Source: Scopulibacillus darangshiensis (GTDB lineage Bacteria > Bacillota > Bacilli > Bacillales > Sporolactobacillaceae). From it: a DNA stretch of 55,825 nucleotides. The position numbers and the translations under genes are program-made. A model generated the notes under the pieces. The model worked only from the letters and a program-made list of their open reading frames with translations, was not told where the DNA came from and did no database searches. The stretch lies in contig NZ_SLXK01000028.1 in the NCBI RefSeq assembly GCF_004341035.1, positions 1-55,825 on the forward strand, written 5' to 3'. This document shows positions 15,649-24,983 of the stretch, piece after piece (position 1 is the first letter of the stretch; the number at the start of each line of letters is the position of its first letter).

Positions 15649-16392
15649 TTACCGACCACCCTTTTGTTTTAATTCCAGTAGAATAAATCGCTGTAACATT
15701 TGCTTATATTTAAGTTGTATGACCTTGACCTCCTGCATTTGTTTTGCAGTATGTTTCTTACTCCCCATGGTTTCATGAATTCTATATTTAAGTAGCGACT
15801 CATTCAATGAAACGACCTTTTTCTTCATCGCTAGACGAATCCACATATCATAGTCATGTGTGTATATAAGAGACTCATCAAATTGGCCTTCTCCTCTTAG
15901 AACATCCATTTTCATTAAAACGGTGCTTCCATTAATCGGACAACCCTTCATAAGAAATCTTAATAAATCAATACGCTTTGCCAGGTGAACACCAACCTTG
16001 CTTTTTGTTAATTCGTTCTTGTCATTAATGAGGTCAAAATTTGTATATACTATATCTGCATTAGTTGCTTTCATAAAATCAACTTGCTTTTGTAATTTAT
16101 TTGGCAGGAACATATCATCGGAACTTAACCATGCAAAAAGATCACCTGCAGCATGTTTCATACCAAAGTTCAATGCTGTCGCGGTGCCGCCATTTTTCTT
16201 AAAAATATATTTTATTTTTTCTTTATAGGGATCTATTAATTCACGATATTGTGTTGACCCATCATCGACTACTATGATCTCAAAATTTTTATACGTTTGC
16301 TTGAGAACACTTTCTATTGCATGTTGAACATATTTACAATTATAAAAAGGAATGATCACACTTACCTTTGGATTCTGTGGATTTTTAAACAC
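15649..16392 (-). CDS. Family 2 glycosyltransferase
   Basis: A GT-A inverting glycosyltransferase of about 247 residues. Visible are VSVIIPFYNCKYVQHAIESV (start of domain), IIVVDDGSTQ, the metal site AWLSSDDMFLP (DD replaces DXD), and the acceptor region HDYDMWIRLA with its general-base ED/HD-type acidic residue. An ATG at 16401 sits directly against AGGAG and is too close. The GTG at 16392 has the correct nine-base spacing and is preferred. It forms a two-gene unit with the following glycosyltransferase. A 245-bp gap separates it from cysC upstream, so a separate promoter is possible. Confidence 0.85.
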   Translation of the reverse strand: MFKNPQNPKVSVIIPFYNCKYVQHAIESVLKQTYKNFEIIVVDDGSTQYRELIDPYKEKIKYIFKKNGGTATALNFGMKHAAGDLFAWLSSDDMFLPNKLQKQVDFMKATNADIVYTNFDLINDKNELTKSKVGVHLAKRIDLLRFLMKGCPINGSTVLMKMDVLRGEGQFDESLIYTHDYDMWIRLAMKKKVVSLNESLLKYRIHETMGSKKHTAKQMQEVKVIQLKYKQMLQRFILLELKQKGGR

Positions 16393-16645
16393 TGACTTCA
16401 TCTCCTAACTATTCAATATTTCCACTAGAAAGAACGTTTTATAAAGACTTTTTTATCTAATATGGAGCTTCTAGACGCTAATAACAGTTGAATGCCTATA
16501 TATCACTGTTATAGACAATGACGCCAATTACAACGTGTCGCATACAAGGCCCACAAGGTACTTTATTAGCGGATTGTCATAAAGCCGAGTTTCAAGTTTT
16601 CCAGGGTCAATATGATGATAGACGATACTAATGGACCTACCTTTT

Positions 16646-17254
16646 TTATATATATTGGTGTTCCTTTAAATATTTGATGATTTTATCAACTGCGGTCTCT
16701 TTTGTTTCCTTCTCAGTTTCAAGAATTATTTCGGGGTCTTCAGGTTTCTCGTAAGGTGATGAGATACCTGTAAAATTTTTGATTTCTCCCTTGCGGGCCC
16801 TTTTATAAAGCCCTTTTGGATCCCTTTGTTCACAAATATCTAGGGGGCACTTAATATAGATCTCAATAAACTCTTTATCTTGGACAAGGTTTCTCACAAT
16901 CTTCCGGTCTGCTTTGTATGGAGATATAAATGAAACAAGGGTTATAATCCCGCTATCGACAAATAATTTAGCAACTTCGCCTATTCTTCTAATATTCTCT
17001 TTACGGTCTTCAGAATTGAAGGAAAGGTCGGAATTTAACCCATGTCGTATATTATCCCCATCGAGAAGATAAGTCGATTTTCTGTATTTGTGCAGGTTTT
17101 GTTCAAGGAGATTTGCGATTGTCGATTTACCGGAACCGGATAATCCAGTAAACCATAATATAGGGCTTTTATGCCCATGCAATAATTGCCGATGTTGTTT
17201 TGTGACATTGGTATTATGCCAAGTAATGTTTCGTTCTTTTTCCACTGTAAACAC
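16646..17254 (-). CDS. cysC: Adenylylsulfate (APS) kinase
   Basis: A 202-residue APS kinase that phosphorylates adenosine 5'-phosphosulfate to PAPS, the donor for sulfotransferases. The P-loop is [19 protein letters not shown] at about residue 33. It is followed by [17 protein letters not shown] and the substrate-binding [13 protein letters not shown], then [13 protein letters not shown]. All key residues of the active enzyme appear present, unlike the inactive regulatory copies. The start is GTG at 17254 with a weak site. It lies 41 bp after sat in the same direction. No PAPS reductase, sulfite reductase or siroheme gene is nearby, so its likely purpose here is sulfation rather than assimilation. 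Confidence 0.93.
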   Translation of the reverse strand: MFTVEKERNITWHNTNVTKQHRQLLHGHKSPILWFTGLSGSGKSTIANLLEQNLHKYRKSTYLLDGDNIRHGLNSDLSFNSEDRKENIRRIGEVAKLFVDSGIITLVSFISPYKADRKIVRNLVQDKEFIEIYIKCPLDICEQRDPKGLYKRARKGEIKNFTGISSPYEKPEDPEIILETEKETKETAVDKIIKYLKEHQYI

Positions 17255-17295
17255 ACCAGTCTTATAAAATTATAAAAAAGTGTATGAAAAAAATT

Positions 17296-18426
17296 TTAAC
17301 TTTTCATTCCATCTATTAAAACGTCTATAACCTCGGAACGGCTAAATTCAGCGGGTGGGCGTTTCCCGTTTTTTATCATTTCTCTTACCTTTGTACCCGA
17401 CAATATTATGTGTTCCTTATCGCCATGAGGGCATGTTTTGTCGGAAGTCATACCATGGCACTTTTTACAATAATAACTGTGTTCAAAAAATAAAGGGGTA
17501 ATCCCTAATTCGTCAGGTTCAAATTGTTTAAAGATTTTTTGGGAATCATAAGTTCCGTAATATCCTCCGACACCGGCGTGATCCCTTCCCACAATGAAGT
17601 GAGTACATCCGTAATTTTTACGGACTAACGCATGAAAAACAGCTTCACGGGGGCCTGCATAGCGCATGAAAGCTGGAAATGTTGCTAATAAAACGCGGTT
17701 TTTAGGATAATAGTGTTCAATTAAAGTTTCGTAACTACGCATTCGTACGTTTGCAGGGATATCGTCCTTTTTTGTCTCACCTATTAGTGGTTGAAGCAGA
17801 AGGCCGTCTACTGTTTCCAGTGCGGTTTTTTGGATATACTCGTGTGCTCTATGAACGGGGTTCCTTGTTTGAAAACCAACAACGGTCTCCCAGCGCCTTT
17901 TGGTAAATTCAGCCCTGATTTTCTCAGGTGTCATAATGTAATTGTTCATGTCTTTTTTGTCAGGATATTTAATCATAATCACGCGGCCTGCAATATAAAT
18001 ATCAGGTCTTTCAAACAGCATCTTTACACCTGGGTGTTTTGGATCAAGTGTTCCAAAAACATGTTTTGCCTCGTAAAATTTATTCGGTTCGTACATGTCA
18101 TCGATTTCAATCACACCGTATATAATCCCGTTTTTTACAAGCCGTGCTTTTGATCCAATTGATAAACAACTAGCTGCTTTTGCTGTGACGGGCAGTGTTA
18201 CAGGCAGGGTCCATACGACCCCGTTTTTTAGGTGCATATCTGAAACAACTTGTTTATAATCCTGCTCATCCATAAATCCCTTCAGTGGACTAAATGCTCC
18301 ATTTGCAAGACATTCCGCATCTGCCAAGGATTTATTATCACATTCAATTTCAGCCTTAATATTCTTAATATCGTAATCAGGAAGAAATTGATTTATTAGT
18401 TTTCCACCATGTGGATTAATTGTCAC
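17296..18426 (-). CDS. sat: Sulfate adenylyltransferase (ATP sulfurylase)
   Basis: A 376-residue ATP sulfurylase that forms APS from ATP and sulfate. Hallmarks are [16 protein letters not shown] (QxRN and HxxH nucleotide motifs) at about residue 185 and [15 protein letters not shown] at about 280. The zinc-type loop [16 protein letters not shown] precedes SGTKVREMI. Length fits the monomeric Bacillus type. The GTG at 18426 has AGGAGGG upstream. It is first of a sat-cysC unit. Upstream and divergent is a TauE-type permease that could bring in sulfate or export sulfite. With cysC and the two sulfotransferases it forms a PAPS-supply and sulfation module. Confidence 0.95.
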   Translation of the reverse strand: MTINPHGGKLINQFLPDYDIKNIKAEIECDNKSLADAECLANGAFSPLKGFMDEQDYKQVVSDMHLKNGVVWTLPVTLPVTAKAASCLSIGSKARLVKNGIIYGVIEIDDMYEPNKFYEAKHVFGTLDPKHPGVKMLFERPDIYIAGRVIMIKYPDKKDMNNYIMTPEKIRAEFTKRRWETVVGFQTRNPVHRAHEYIQKTALETVDGLLLQPLIGETKKDDIPANVRMRSYETLIEHYYPKNRVLLATFPAFMRYAGPREAVFHALVRKNYGCTHFIVGRDHAGVGGYYGTYDSQKIFKQFEPDELGITPLFFEHSYYCKKCHGMTSDKTCPHGDKEHIILSGTKVREMIKNGKRPPAEFSRSEVIDVLIDGMKS

Positions 18427-18631
18427 ACTAACCCTCCTAAATTATAAAATAGCTTTCTATAACATTATGCAATCGTGCTTTAAATGTCTGGATACTTATA
18501 ATAGTTAAACGGCCATTATGGATGATAGGTAAGGAGTGAAATCAACAGAATTAAGAAAAATATCCAATCAGAAAGCCGAGTCAGGAATAAAATAGAGCAT
18601 CTCCTTTAAAACACTATTAAGGATTGATGTT

Positions 18632-19387
18632 ATGAACATAGAATTGGTTTTGGGCGGATTTATCATCGGGGGACTAATAGGGCTCACCGGAGTAGGGGGG
18701 GCTTCGTTATTAACGCCTTTTTTGCTTTTTTTAGGTGCAAATCCTGTCGTAGCAATTGGAACTGATTTTTTATTTAACACTGTTACAAAATTTTTGGGCT
18801 TTATGACGCACTTAAGGCAAAAAACGATAGAATTCGGGATTGTTAAGGAACTTGCATGGGGGAGTATACCGGGAATATTTTTAGGAATCATTATTTTGCA
18901 TTTACTTAATACATTGGAAATCGGCTCAAGTCAGTTATTAATAAAACATTTAATTGGTTATGTTCTGATTTTAACATCATTATTAACAATTTTGCAGCTT
19001 ACTCTACCTTCTAAATACCTAAAGGAAAAGTTGGTTTCTTTGAGGAAATTAACACCTTTATTTGGATTTATTATAGGTACTTTTGTAGGGATGACATCAG
19101 TTGGGTCCGGTTCTATATTTGGCCTCTTTTTACTTAGTGTATACCGTGTTGCCCCTTCAAAAGTGGCAGGGACCGACATTGCCCATGCCCTAATCCTGGT
19201 TGCAATTTCTAGTCTTATAATGGTTGGGACAAACAGCGTGAATTATTCGATATTAATTTTATTATTGATCGGTTCAATTCCCGGAGTATTTATTGGAAGC
19301 AAATTAGCGACAAAGCTTCCGGTACTACCTTTTAAATTGATAATCATTTTTATCATTGCAACCAGTGGTATTTATCTAATAAAGTAA
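18632..19387 (+). CDS. TauE/SafE-family anion permease
   Basis: A 251-residue integral membrane protein with about eight hydrophobic segments and the two glycine-rich repeats of the TauE/SafE (DUF81) family: GGFIIGGLIGLTGVGGASLLTP near the start and GFIIGTFVGMTSVGSGSIFG near residue 145. Members move sulfite, sulfate or sulfonates across the cytoplasmic membrane. Placement divergent from sat-cysC makes sulfate supply or sulfite removal the likely job, which is inference. The ATG is preceded by AAGGATTG. The following epimerase is 140 bp away, so an operon with it is uncertain. Confidence 0.85.
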   Translation: MNIELVLGGFIIGGLIGLTGVGGASLLTPFLLFLGANPVVAIGTDFLFNTVTKFLGFMTHLRQKTIEFGIVKELAWGSIPGIFLGIIILHLLNTLEIGSSQLLIKHLIGYVLILTSLLTILQLTLPSKYLKEKLVSLRKLTPLFGFIIGTFVGMTSVGSGSIFGLFLLSVYRVAPSKVAGTDIAHALILVAISSLIMVGTNSVNYSILILLLIGSIPGVFIGSKLATKLPVLPFKLIIIFIIATSGIYLIK

Positions 19388-19525
19388 TGACTATTAAAAA
19401 TATAAAACAATTAAATTCCTAAATTGGTTAAAGACTTGCTTTTTTCTAGGAGAACAATCCAAGCTAAGGGATGATTTTATTCATACCCTATAATTATGAA
19501 AATAAGAAGAGGTGAAAGCAATAGT

Positions 19526-20620
19526 ATGAAGATTCTAACAATCATAGGAACAAGGCCAGAAATAATTAGGCTTTCCGTAATTATGAAGAAAATAGATCAA
19601 TTTGCCGACAAACATATCATTGTGCACACAGGCCAAAATTTTACCTACTCTCTTAATGATGTGTTTTTTGAAGAATTAAATCTTCGGAAGCCTGATTATA
19701 TTCTCGACAATCGGGAGAATTCTTTTGGGAATCAATTATCTCTCATGTTTCGTGAATTGGAGAAGATTTTAGAAAGTGAAAAGCCGGATAAGGTGCTGCT
19801 GTTAGGTGATACCAATAGCGCGTTAAGTGCAGTGCTTGCCGAACGGATGAACATACCAGTATACCATATGGAAGCAGGAAACCGTTGCTATGACTTAAGG
19901 GTTCCTGAGGAAAAAAATCGTAGAGTAATAGATGCCGTATCAACAATAAATCTTCCATATACAAAAAGGAGCCGGGAAAACTTACTGAAAGAGGGTTTGT
20001 CCGCACAACGTATTTTTACATGCGGCAACCCAATATCTGAAGTATTGGACAAATATAAGTTGAACATTAAAACAAGTAACATTTTAAACAAATTGCAATT
20101 AAAGTCTGGAGATTATTTTCTTGTAACGATACACCGGGCTGAAAATGTTGATGTGGAACACAATCTAACTGAAATCTTTAAAGGTTTAAATCGAATTGCA
20201 GAAGTCTTCAATCAAAAAATGATATGCAGTATTCATCCCCGCACACGCTCGAAATTAGACCGTCTTTCCACATTCACCTTAAATCCTCTGATTGAATACT
20301 ATGAGCCTTTCGGTTTTTTTGATTTTGTAAAACTTGAGAAAAATGCCCGGTGTGTCTTGACGGACAGCGGCACCGTTCAGGAAGAATGCTGTTTATTTGG
20401 AGTTCCTACAGTCACGGTGCGTAACAGTACCGAACGTCCTGAGACGGTAGAGTGTGGAAGTAACATTGTTTCCGGGCTCGATTCAAAAAATATCGAAAAT
20501 GCCTTACGTATCATGGTATCAAAAGAAAAAACATGGGAAATACCGGAGGGCTACTTGGATCCTTTGGTTTCAGACAAAATAATAGCTTACTTATTTGGAG
20601 GGATAGCAAGTGCTAAATAA
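19526..20620 (+). CDS. UDP-N-acetylglucosamine 2-epimerase-type enzyme (FnlC/WbjD/WecB family)
   Basis: A 364-residue non-hydrolysing 2-epimerase. It starts MKILTIIGTRPEIIRLSVIM. HTGQNFTYSLNDVFFEELNL is closer to the FnlC/WbjD/CapG group than to WecB (HTGQHYD). LLLGDTNSALSA, HMEAGNRCYDLRVPEEKNRR and TDSGTVQEECCLFGVP are the other family motifs. The ATG at 19526 follows AGAGGTGA and is chosen over 19496. It is first in a tight four-gene operon: an 11-bp overlap with the next gene, then ATGA overlaps. With the dehydratase and reductase it would make a UDP-L-aminosugar such as UDP-L-FucNAc or UDP-L-QuiNAc. Confidence 0.85.
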   Translation: MKILTIIGTRPEIIRLSVIMKKIDQFADKHIIVHTGQNFTYSLNDVFFEELNLRKPDYILDNRENSFGNQLSLMFRELEKILESEKPDKVLLLGDTNSALSAVLAERMNIPVYHMEAGNRCYDLRVPEEKNRRVIDAVSTINLPYTKRSRENLLKEGLSAQRIFTCGNPISEVLDKYKLNIKTSNILNKLQLKSGDYFLVTIHRAENVDVEHNLTEIFKGLNRIAEVFNQKMICSIHPRTRSKLDRLSTFTLNPLIEYYEPFGFFDFVKLEKNARCVLTDSGTVQEECCLFGVPTVTVRNSTERPETVECGSNIVSGLDSKNIENALRIMVSKEKTWEIPEGYLDPLVSDKIIAYLFGGIASAK

Positions 20621-21593
20621 TATTATTCTTATAACAGGAGGGACGGGATCCTGGGGGCATGAGCTCGTAAAACAGCTTTTGGAGAAGGATCCAAAAGAAA
20701 TTAGAATATTATCCAGAAATGAAGCTAGCCAGGTGGCTATGCAAAGACATTTTGATAATAATCCTAAGCTTAATTTTATCATAGGCGATATAAGGGATAT
20801 TTATACAATGAAAAAAGCCTGTGAGAATGTAGATGTCGTCTACCATCTTGCGGCTTTGAAGCATGTTCCAATTTGTGAACATCAAACGAACGAAGCCCTA
20901 AAAACAAATGTCATTGGGACACAGAATGTGATAGAAGCGGCTATTAAGAACAGAGTAAAGAAAGTTGTGTATATCTCTACTGACAAAGCTGCAAACCCTG
21001 CCAATTTCTATGGTATGACGAAAGCGATTGGCGAAAAGTTGATTATTCATGCAAATCTTTTAAGTGATTATACAAAGTTCGTTTGTGTTCGCGGAGGAAA
21101 CGTTGTAGGAACCAATGGCAGTGTTATCCATGTGTTTAAAAATCAGATTTCAAAAGGTTTTGTAGGCATAACCGACAAACGGATGACGAGGTTCTTTTTA
21201 ACCTTAGAGGACGCAATCAAGTTACTATTTAAAGCGACATATGAAAGCAGGGGCGGAGAAATATTTGTCATGAAAATGCCAACCTGTCGGATTATCGATC
21301 TAGCAGATGTATTAATAGAAGCCTCTGGAAAAACTAATATTAAAATTCTGGAGTCAGGTATTAGGCCTGGAGAGAAACTTCATGAAATTCTTTTATCAGA
21401 GTATGAAACAAATAACACTGTTTACTATGATAATGAATATTTCGTTATACTGCCAACTATTAATATATCAGGGCTTAAGGATTATTATTTGAATTTTAAG
21501 AAGGTAGACTTGGAGAGTTATAGCTCGTGCGAAAATCTTATGGGGAAGAAGGATATTCTCGATATGTTGCAAAAAGGCGGTTTTTTACCATGA
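20610..21593 (+). CDS. UDP-GlcNAc 4,6-dehydratase/5-epimerase (FnlA/CapE/WbjB type)
   Basis: A 327-residue extended SDR enzyme. The cofactor site is LITGGTGSWGHELVKQLLE. Catalytic YGMTK (Tyr-x-x-x-Lys) follows VVYISTDKAANPANF, and RGGNVVGTNGSVIHVF matches the CapE/FnlA branch. These enzymes turn UDP-D-GlcNAc into UDP-2-acetamido-2,6-dideoxy-4-keto-L-hexose. The start is GTG at 20610 with GGAGGGAT upstream; it overlaps the epimerase gene by 11 bp. The neighbours (2-epimerase and 4-reductase) complete the known three-step logic. The final sugar depends on the reductase. Confidence 0.85.
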   Translation: MLNNIILITGGTGSWGHELVKQLLEKDPKEIRILSRNEASQVAMQRHFDNNPKLNFIIGDIRDIYTMKKACENVDVVYHLAALKHVPICEHQTNEALKTNVIGTQNVIEAAIKNRVKKVVYISTDKAANPANFYGMTKAIGEKLIIHANLLSDYTKFVCVRGGNVVGTNGSVIHVFKNQISKGFVGITDKRMTRFFLTLEDAIKLLFKATYESRGGEIFVMKMPTCRIIDLADVLIEASGKTNIKILESGIRPGEKLHEILLSEYETNNTVYYDNEYFVILPTINISGLKDYYLNFKKVDLESYSSCENLMGKKDILDMLQKGGFLP

Positions 21594-22414
21594 GAATTCT
21601 TGTCCTAGGCGGCAACGGAATGGCAGGACATCTTATTGCCAATTATTTAAGTGAGAACACAAATCATAACATCCTAGTAACTTCGCGAAAAAAGAATGAT
21701 GCAAATCATATATTCCTTGAAGCAACCAATTTAAGCAGTGTTCACGCATTACTTTCAAAAATAAAACCTGATATTGTAATCAATTGCATTGGTATTCTAA
21801 ACGAGTCGGCTTCAAAAAACATTCGAGAAGCGATTCTCATTAACAGTGCTCTTCCACACGGGGTTGCCAAACACTTGGAACAATATGGTGGGAAACTAAT
21901 CCATATAAGCACCGATTGTGTATACAGCGGATTAAAAGGCGCTTACACAGAGACAGATGAACCTGACGGAACATCTATTTATGCGCGGACAAAGGCCCTA
22001 GGAGAAATCAAAGATTCTAGACATTTAACAATTCGGACATCAATAATCGGCCCTGAGATAAAAGAAGGGATCGGTCTCTTTAAATGGTTTATGGAACAAA
22101 AGGGAAGTATAGATGGCTATAAAGATGTTCTTTGGAATGGCGTGACAACATTAGAACTAGCTAAGTTTATTACAAAAGGAATAGAAATGGATGCTAAGGG
22201 TCTGTATCACTTAACGGCCCCCGAAAGAATATCCAAATTCGGGCTTTTAACCCTTATCCAAACCGTATTTTCTAAAGATGATGTCGTCATCCATCCTGTT
22301 AATGAGCCTGTCTGCAATCGAACGTTGTTAAATACCCGAAGAGATATAGCCTATCAAACCCCTGGGTATCTTACTATGATCAAGGAGCTAAAACAATGGA
22401 TTGATGCCTCATGA
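21590..22414 (+). CDS. RmlD-like nucleotide-sugar 4-reductase
   Basis: A 274-residue SDR reductase of the dTDP-4-dehydrorhamnose reductase family. The cofactor site is MRILVLGGNGMAGHLIANYL. Motifs INCIGILNE, LIHISTDCVYSGLKGAYTE and the catalytic YARTKALGE are in order. FnlB/CapF reductases of the UDP-L-FucNAc pathway are longer and end in a cupin; this protein has none. It is therefore more like the RmlD-type reductase described for UDP-L-RhaNAc and L-QuiNAc synthesis (inference). The ATG at 21590 overlaps the upstream stop by four bases and has AAGGCGG upstream; the longer frame from 21527 is not needed. Confidence 0.83.
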   Translation: MRILVLGGNGMAGHLIANYLSENTNHNILVTSRKKNDANHIFLEATNLSSVHALLSKIKPDIVINCIGILNESASKNIREAILINSALPHGVAKHLEQYGGKLIHISTDCVYSGLKGAYTETDEPDGTSIYARTKALGEIKDSRHLTIRTSIIGPEIKEGIGLFKWFMEQKGSIDGYKDVLWNGVTTLELAKFITKGIEMDAKGLYHLTAPERISKFGLLTLIQTVFSKDDVVIHPVNEPVCNRTLLNTRRDIAYQTPGYLTMIKELKQWIDAS

Positions 22415-23307
22415 AAAAGGCGCCGACCATTCTCATAACAGGCGCCGGGGGATTTACAGGGCAGCATGCCTGTATGAACTTTATAAAAAAGGGATGGAGA
22501 ACTGTTGCAGCAGTTAGGACAAAACAACATTTTTCTCTTAATTGCTGCTCCGTGGAATGTGATCTAACAAATTTTGAAGCTGTCAGGCAAATGATCCAAA
22601 GTGTTGATCCCCAATATATTTTACATTTGGCAGGCGTTAATTCAGTACCGCAATCGTGGGATACTCCTCTTACAACAATGCAAAACAATGTACTTGGTAC
22701 ATTAAATCTATTGGAAGCAACGAGGGAGCATGCACCCAAATGTAACATTTTAATAGTCGGCTCAGGACTTGAGAAAACATCACAGCCCAAGGAACCTCCC
22801 CTTCATCCTTATGGTATTAGTAAAACCCTCCAAAGAATGTTATCTGAGTCTTGGCATGTCTTGTTTGGGCAACATGTCGTTATTGCGAAACCATCAAATC
22901 TAATAGGACCCGGTCCATCAAATGGTGTTGTTTCTTTATTTGCAAAAAGGATAGCTAATGAGGAACAGAAAAATAAATCGGTGGAATTAAAAGTTAATAA
23001 CCTACGATCACAAAGGGAATTTTTGGATGCCAGGGACGCAGTTAAAGCATACGAACTATTATTACTTAAAGGACAACCGGGATTAACCTATGAAATTGGA
23101 TCAGGTCATTCAGTAAGTATTCAGGAGATCATCAATATATTTCAGCAAATGACCTCAGTCAAGATAAAAGTTATTGACCAAGGAATAAAAGAAAACGGAG
23201 TCGCAAAAATGGATACCGCCAATATGGAGAAAATAGGATGGACTCCCAAGATAGCTTTTAGTGATTCTTTAAAAGATATTTTACATTATCATCGTTCACT
23301 ACACTGA
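22411..23307 (+). CDS. NAD-dependent nucleotide-sugar epimerase/dehydratase
   Basis: A 298-residue extended SDR protein, related to GDP-mannose 4,6-dehydratase and RMD reductases. Visible are ILITGAGGFTGQHACMNF (cofactor loop), LHLAGVNSVPQSWDTPL, the catalytic YGISKTLQR (Tyr-x-x-x-Lys), and PSNLIGPGPSNGVVSLF. It is the last gene of the four-gene sugar operon, joined by an ATGA overlap, with a strong terminator downstream. It may make a second deoxysugar or modify the first. The substrate is not resolved from sequence. Confidence 0.8.
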   Translation: MKKAPTILITGAGGFTGQHACMNFIKKGWRTVAAVRTKQHFSLNCCSVECDLTNFEAVRQMIQSVDPQYILHLAGVNSVPQSWDTPLTTMQNNVLGTLNLLEATREHAPKCNILIVGSGLEKTSQPKEPPLHPYGISKTLQRMLSESWHVLFGQHVVIAKPSNLIGPGPSNGVVSLFAKRIANEEQKNKSVELKVNNLRSQREFLDARDAVKAYELLLLKGQPGLTYEIGSGHSVSIQEIINIFQQMTSVKIKVIDQGIKENGVAKMDTANMEKIGWTPKIAFSDSLKDILHYHRSLH

Positions 23308-23362
23308 ACCATCAATGTCACAAGTATTTAAAAAATGACTATAAGTATAAATGAACATACAA

Positions 23363-23404
23363 AACCCGAATAAATGGACATTAAAGTGTCTGTTATTCGG
23401 GTTT
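23363..23404 (+). terminator. Terminator of the nucleotide-sugar operon
   Basis: AAACCCGAATAA / TTATTCGGGTTT, a perfect 12-bp stem around an inner GACA/TGTC hairpin. Confidence 0.8.
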
Positions 23405-23483
23405 GCAAATTGTGCGGCTAAGTATTTCGTAGAGACCTCACAATGTATTGGTTTTTATATAATCGGGAAAAAGGCTTTTCTAA

Positions 23484-23573
23484 GTTAATCAGAAAGTATA
23501 AACTTTCTTACGCACATAAGTGCAACTAAGCCTCTGTCTTCGCCAAAGGCTCGCCAATCGGCGAGTTTTCTTT
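23484..23573 (+). repeat. Dispersed structured repeat, copy 2
   Basis: Begins TTAATCAGAAAGTATAAAC and ends with the hairpin CTCGCCAATCGGCGAG plus TTTTCTTTA. The T-A to C-G changes in the terminal stem relative to the other copies keep pairing. Directly joined to copy 3. Confidence 0.88.
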
Positions 23574-23668
23574 AGTTAATCAGAAAGTATAACTTTCTGA
23601 CGCACATAAGGGCAACTAAGCCTCTGGCTACGCCTATTAAAGGCTTGCCAATCGGCAAGTTTTCTTTA
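23574..23668 (+). repeat. Dispersed structured repeat, copy 3
   Basis: Begins AGTTAATCAGAAAGTATAAC, then CTTTCTGACGC, and ends CTTGCCAATCGGCAAG with TTTTCTTTA. In tandem with copy 2. Confidence 0.88.
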
Positions 23669-23703
23669 ACTTTTGTTGAATTATAGTTTTGTAGCAAATA
23701 TGG

Positions 23704-24006
23704 CTATCGCTGATATAACGTTTCAATAATGACGTCGTAATGTTTTTCGACTTCTTCAAGCGGGTAGATCTGAAGCTTGCTCTTCTTGTTAATAATCATG
23801 TCAAGGTTTCCTTTTAATAAGTACATAGGGCGGTCGCCAATATAGTCGCCTTCGTTTTCTTCAAAATAAATATCGTCGAGCTTACGGCGAAAGGTGAGAT
23901 CCATGAAGGCATTTACGAGAAGAAGCGTGTTTTCTTTTTGATCAATCGCGTAGTAATAATTACCGTATTGATCCACAATGAGATCTCCGCGTTTTTTGAT
24001 TTGCAT
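23704..24006 (-). CDS. Conserved hypothetical small protein
   Basis: A soluble protein of about 100 residues, begins MQIKKRGDLIVDQYGNYYYA, with a likely beta-barrel or PH-like pattern (YYYAIDQKENTLLLVNAFMD) and an acidic, tyrosine-rich middle. I do not recognise a named family. The frame opens at 24054, but the ATG at 24006 has AAAGGATGG upstream. It lies divergent from the MBL-fold hydrolase, with about 75 bp between starts, so the two may share a regulatory region. Confidence 0.6.
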   Translation of the reverse strand: MQIKKRGDLIVDQYGNYYYAIDQKENTLLLVNAFMDLTFRRKLDDIYFEENEGDYIGDRPMYLLKGNLDMIINKKSKLQIYPLEEVEKHYDVIIETLYQR

Positions 24007-24080
24007 GACAACCATCCTTTCATCATGTAGTGGTTTAATGATAGTATAATGCAAAATACAAGGAATGGGGGAATTTTCTG

Positions 24081-24983
24081 ATGGAACTCAGACGAATAAC
24101 TGATGACTGCTGGTATTTCCACAGTCCCGTGAATGTCGGATATATTAAAAATGAGGATACGGGTGTGTTAATTGACGCCGGCCTTGATGCCTCTGCGATC
24201 AAGAAGGTACTCAGACAGCTTGATGAGAAGGACTGGCCGCTGACACACTTGTTGATTACTCACGCCCATGCCGACCATTTCGGCGGAGCTCATACCGTGC
24301 AAAAGAAAAGAGATATCCGAACGATCGCACCCAGTATTGAAGCGGATATCTTGGCCTATCCCAAATGGGAACCTCTTTATCTCTATCAAGGAAATGAACC
24401 GCCTGCAGCGATGCGAACGAAATTCCTTGAAGGGAAGGCAGCAAGGGTGGACGAGCTATGTGACGAGGGTATGCTTCAATTAGGCGATGTAACAGTAGAG
24501 TGTATCAAGCTTGACGGGCATTCAGAAAACCAAATGGGCATCATTTATAAAGATATTTTATATGCCGCTGACTCGTATATGTCTCTTGATTACTTGGAAA
24601 AGCATGGCATCCCCTTTTTGATTGATCTTGATCGGACCTTGGCATCTCTTAAAAGACTGCTTGACTTGCCTGTAAGCGGTGCGGTGCCTGGCCATGGCGT
24701 ATATGAGGAAAATTTTAAGGAAACGGTTCAGAACAATATCGATTTTCATCAAAGGAATGCGGAGCAGCTGTACGGTTTGTTTGAGAAGCATCCTGAAGGG
24801 CTAAGCCAAGAGGGCTGTATACAGCTCGCCCTTTCTGAATGGCGCATTGAATTAAAAAACATCGGATCTTGGGCATTGTATCGCACGGCGATAACTGGAT
24901 ATCTCCATTATTTATGCAGGGAAGGGCGCTTGGCGGTGGGCATCAGCCAAAATGTCCTTTGGTTCAAAAGGGGTCATCAATGA
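24081..24983 (+). CDS. MBL-fold metallo-hydrolase
   Basis: A 300-residue metallo-beta-lactamase superfamily hydrolase. The zinc motif THAHADHFGG lies at about residue 60 (HxHxDH). Further metal ligands are the GHSENQMG histidine (about 147), YAADSYM aspartate (about 165) and PGHG histidine near 200. The C-terminal part (about 215-300) is helical, like the winged-helix extension of LACTB2-type proteins. Substrate is unknown. The stop overlaps the next gene as ATGA, so both proteins are made from one mRNA. The preceding start signal is a G-rich AATGGGGG. Confidence 0.85.
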   Translation: MELRRITDDCWYFHSPVNVGYIKNEDTGVLIDAGLDASAIKKVLRQLDEKDWPLTHLLITHAHADHFGGAHTVQKKRDIRTIAPSIEADILAYPKWEPLYLYQGNEPPAAMRTKFLEGKAARVDELCDEGMLQLGDVTVECIKLDGHSENQMGIIYKDILYAADSYMSLDYLEKHGIPFLIDLDRTLASLKRLLDLPVSGAVPGHGVYEENFKETVQNNIDFHQRNAEQLYGLFEKHPEGLSQEGCIQLALSEWRIELKNIGSWALYRTAITGYLHYLCREGRLAVGISQNVLWFKRGHQ

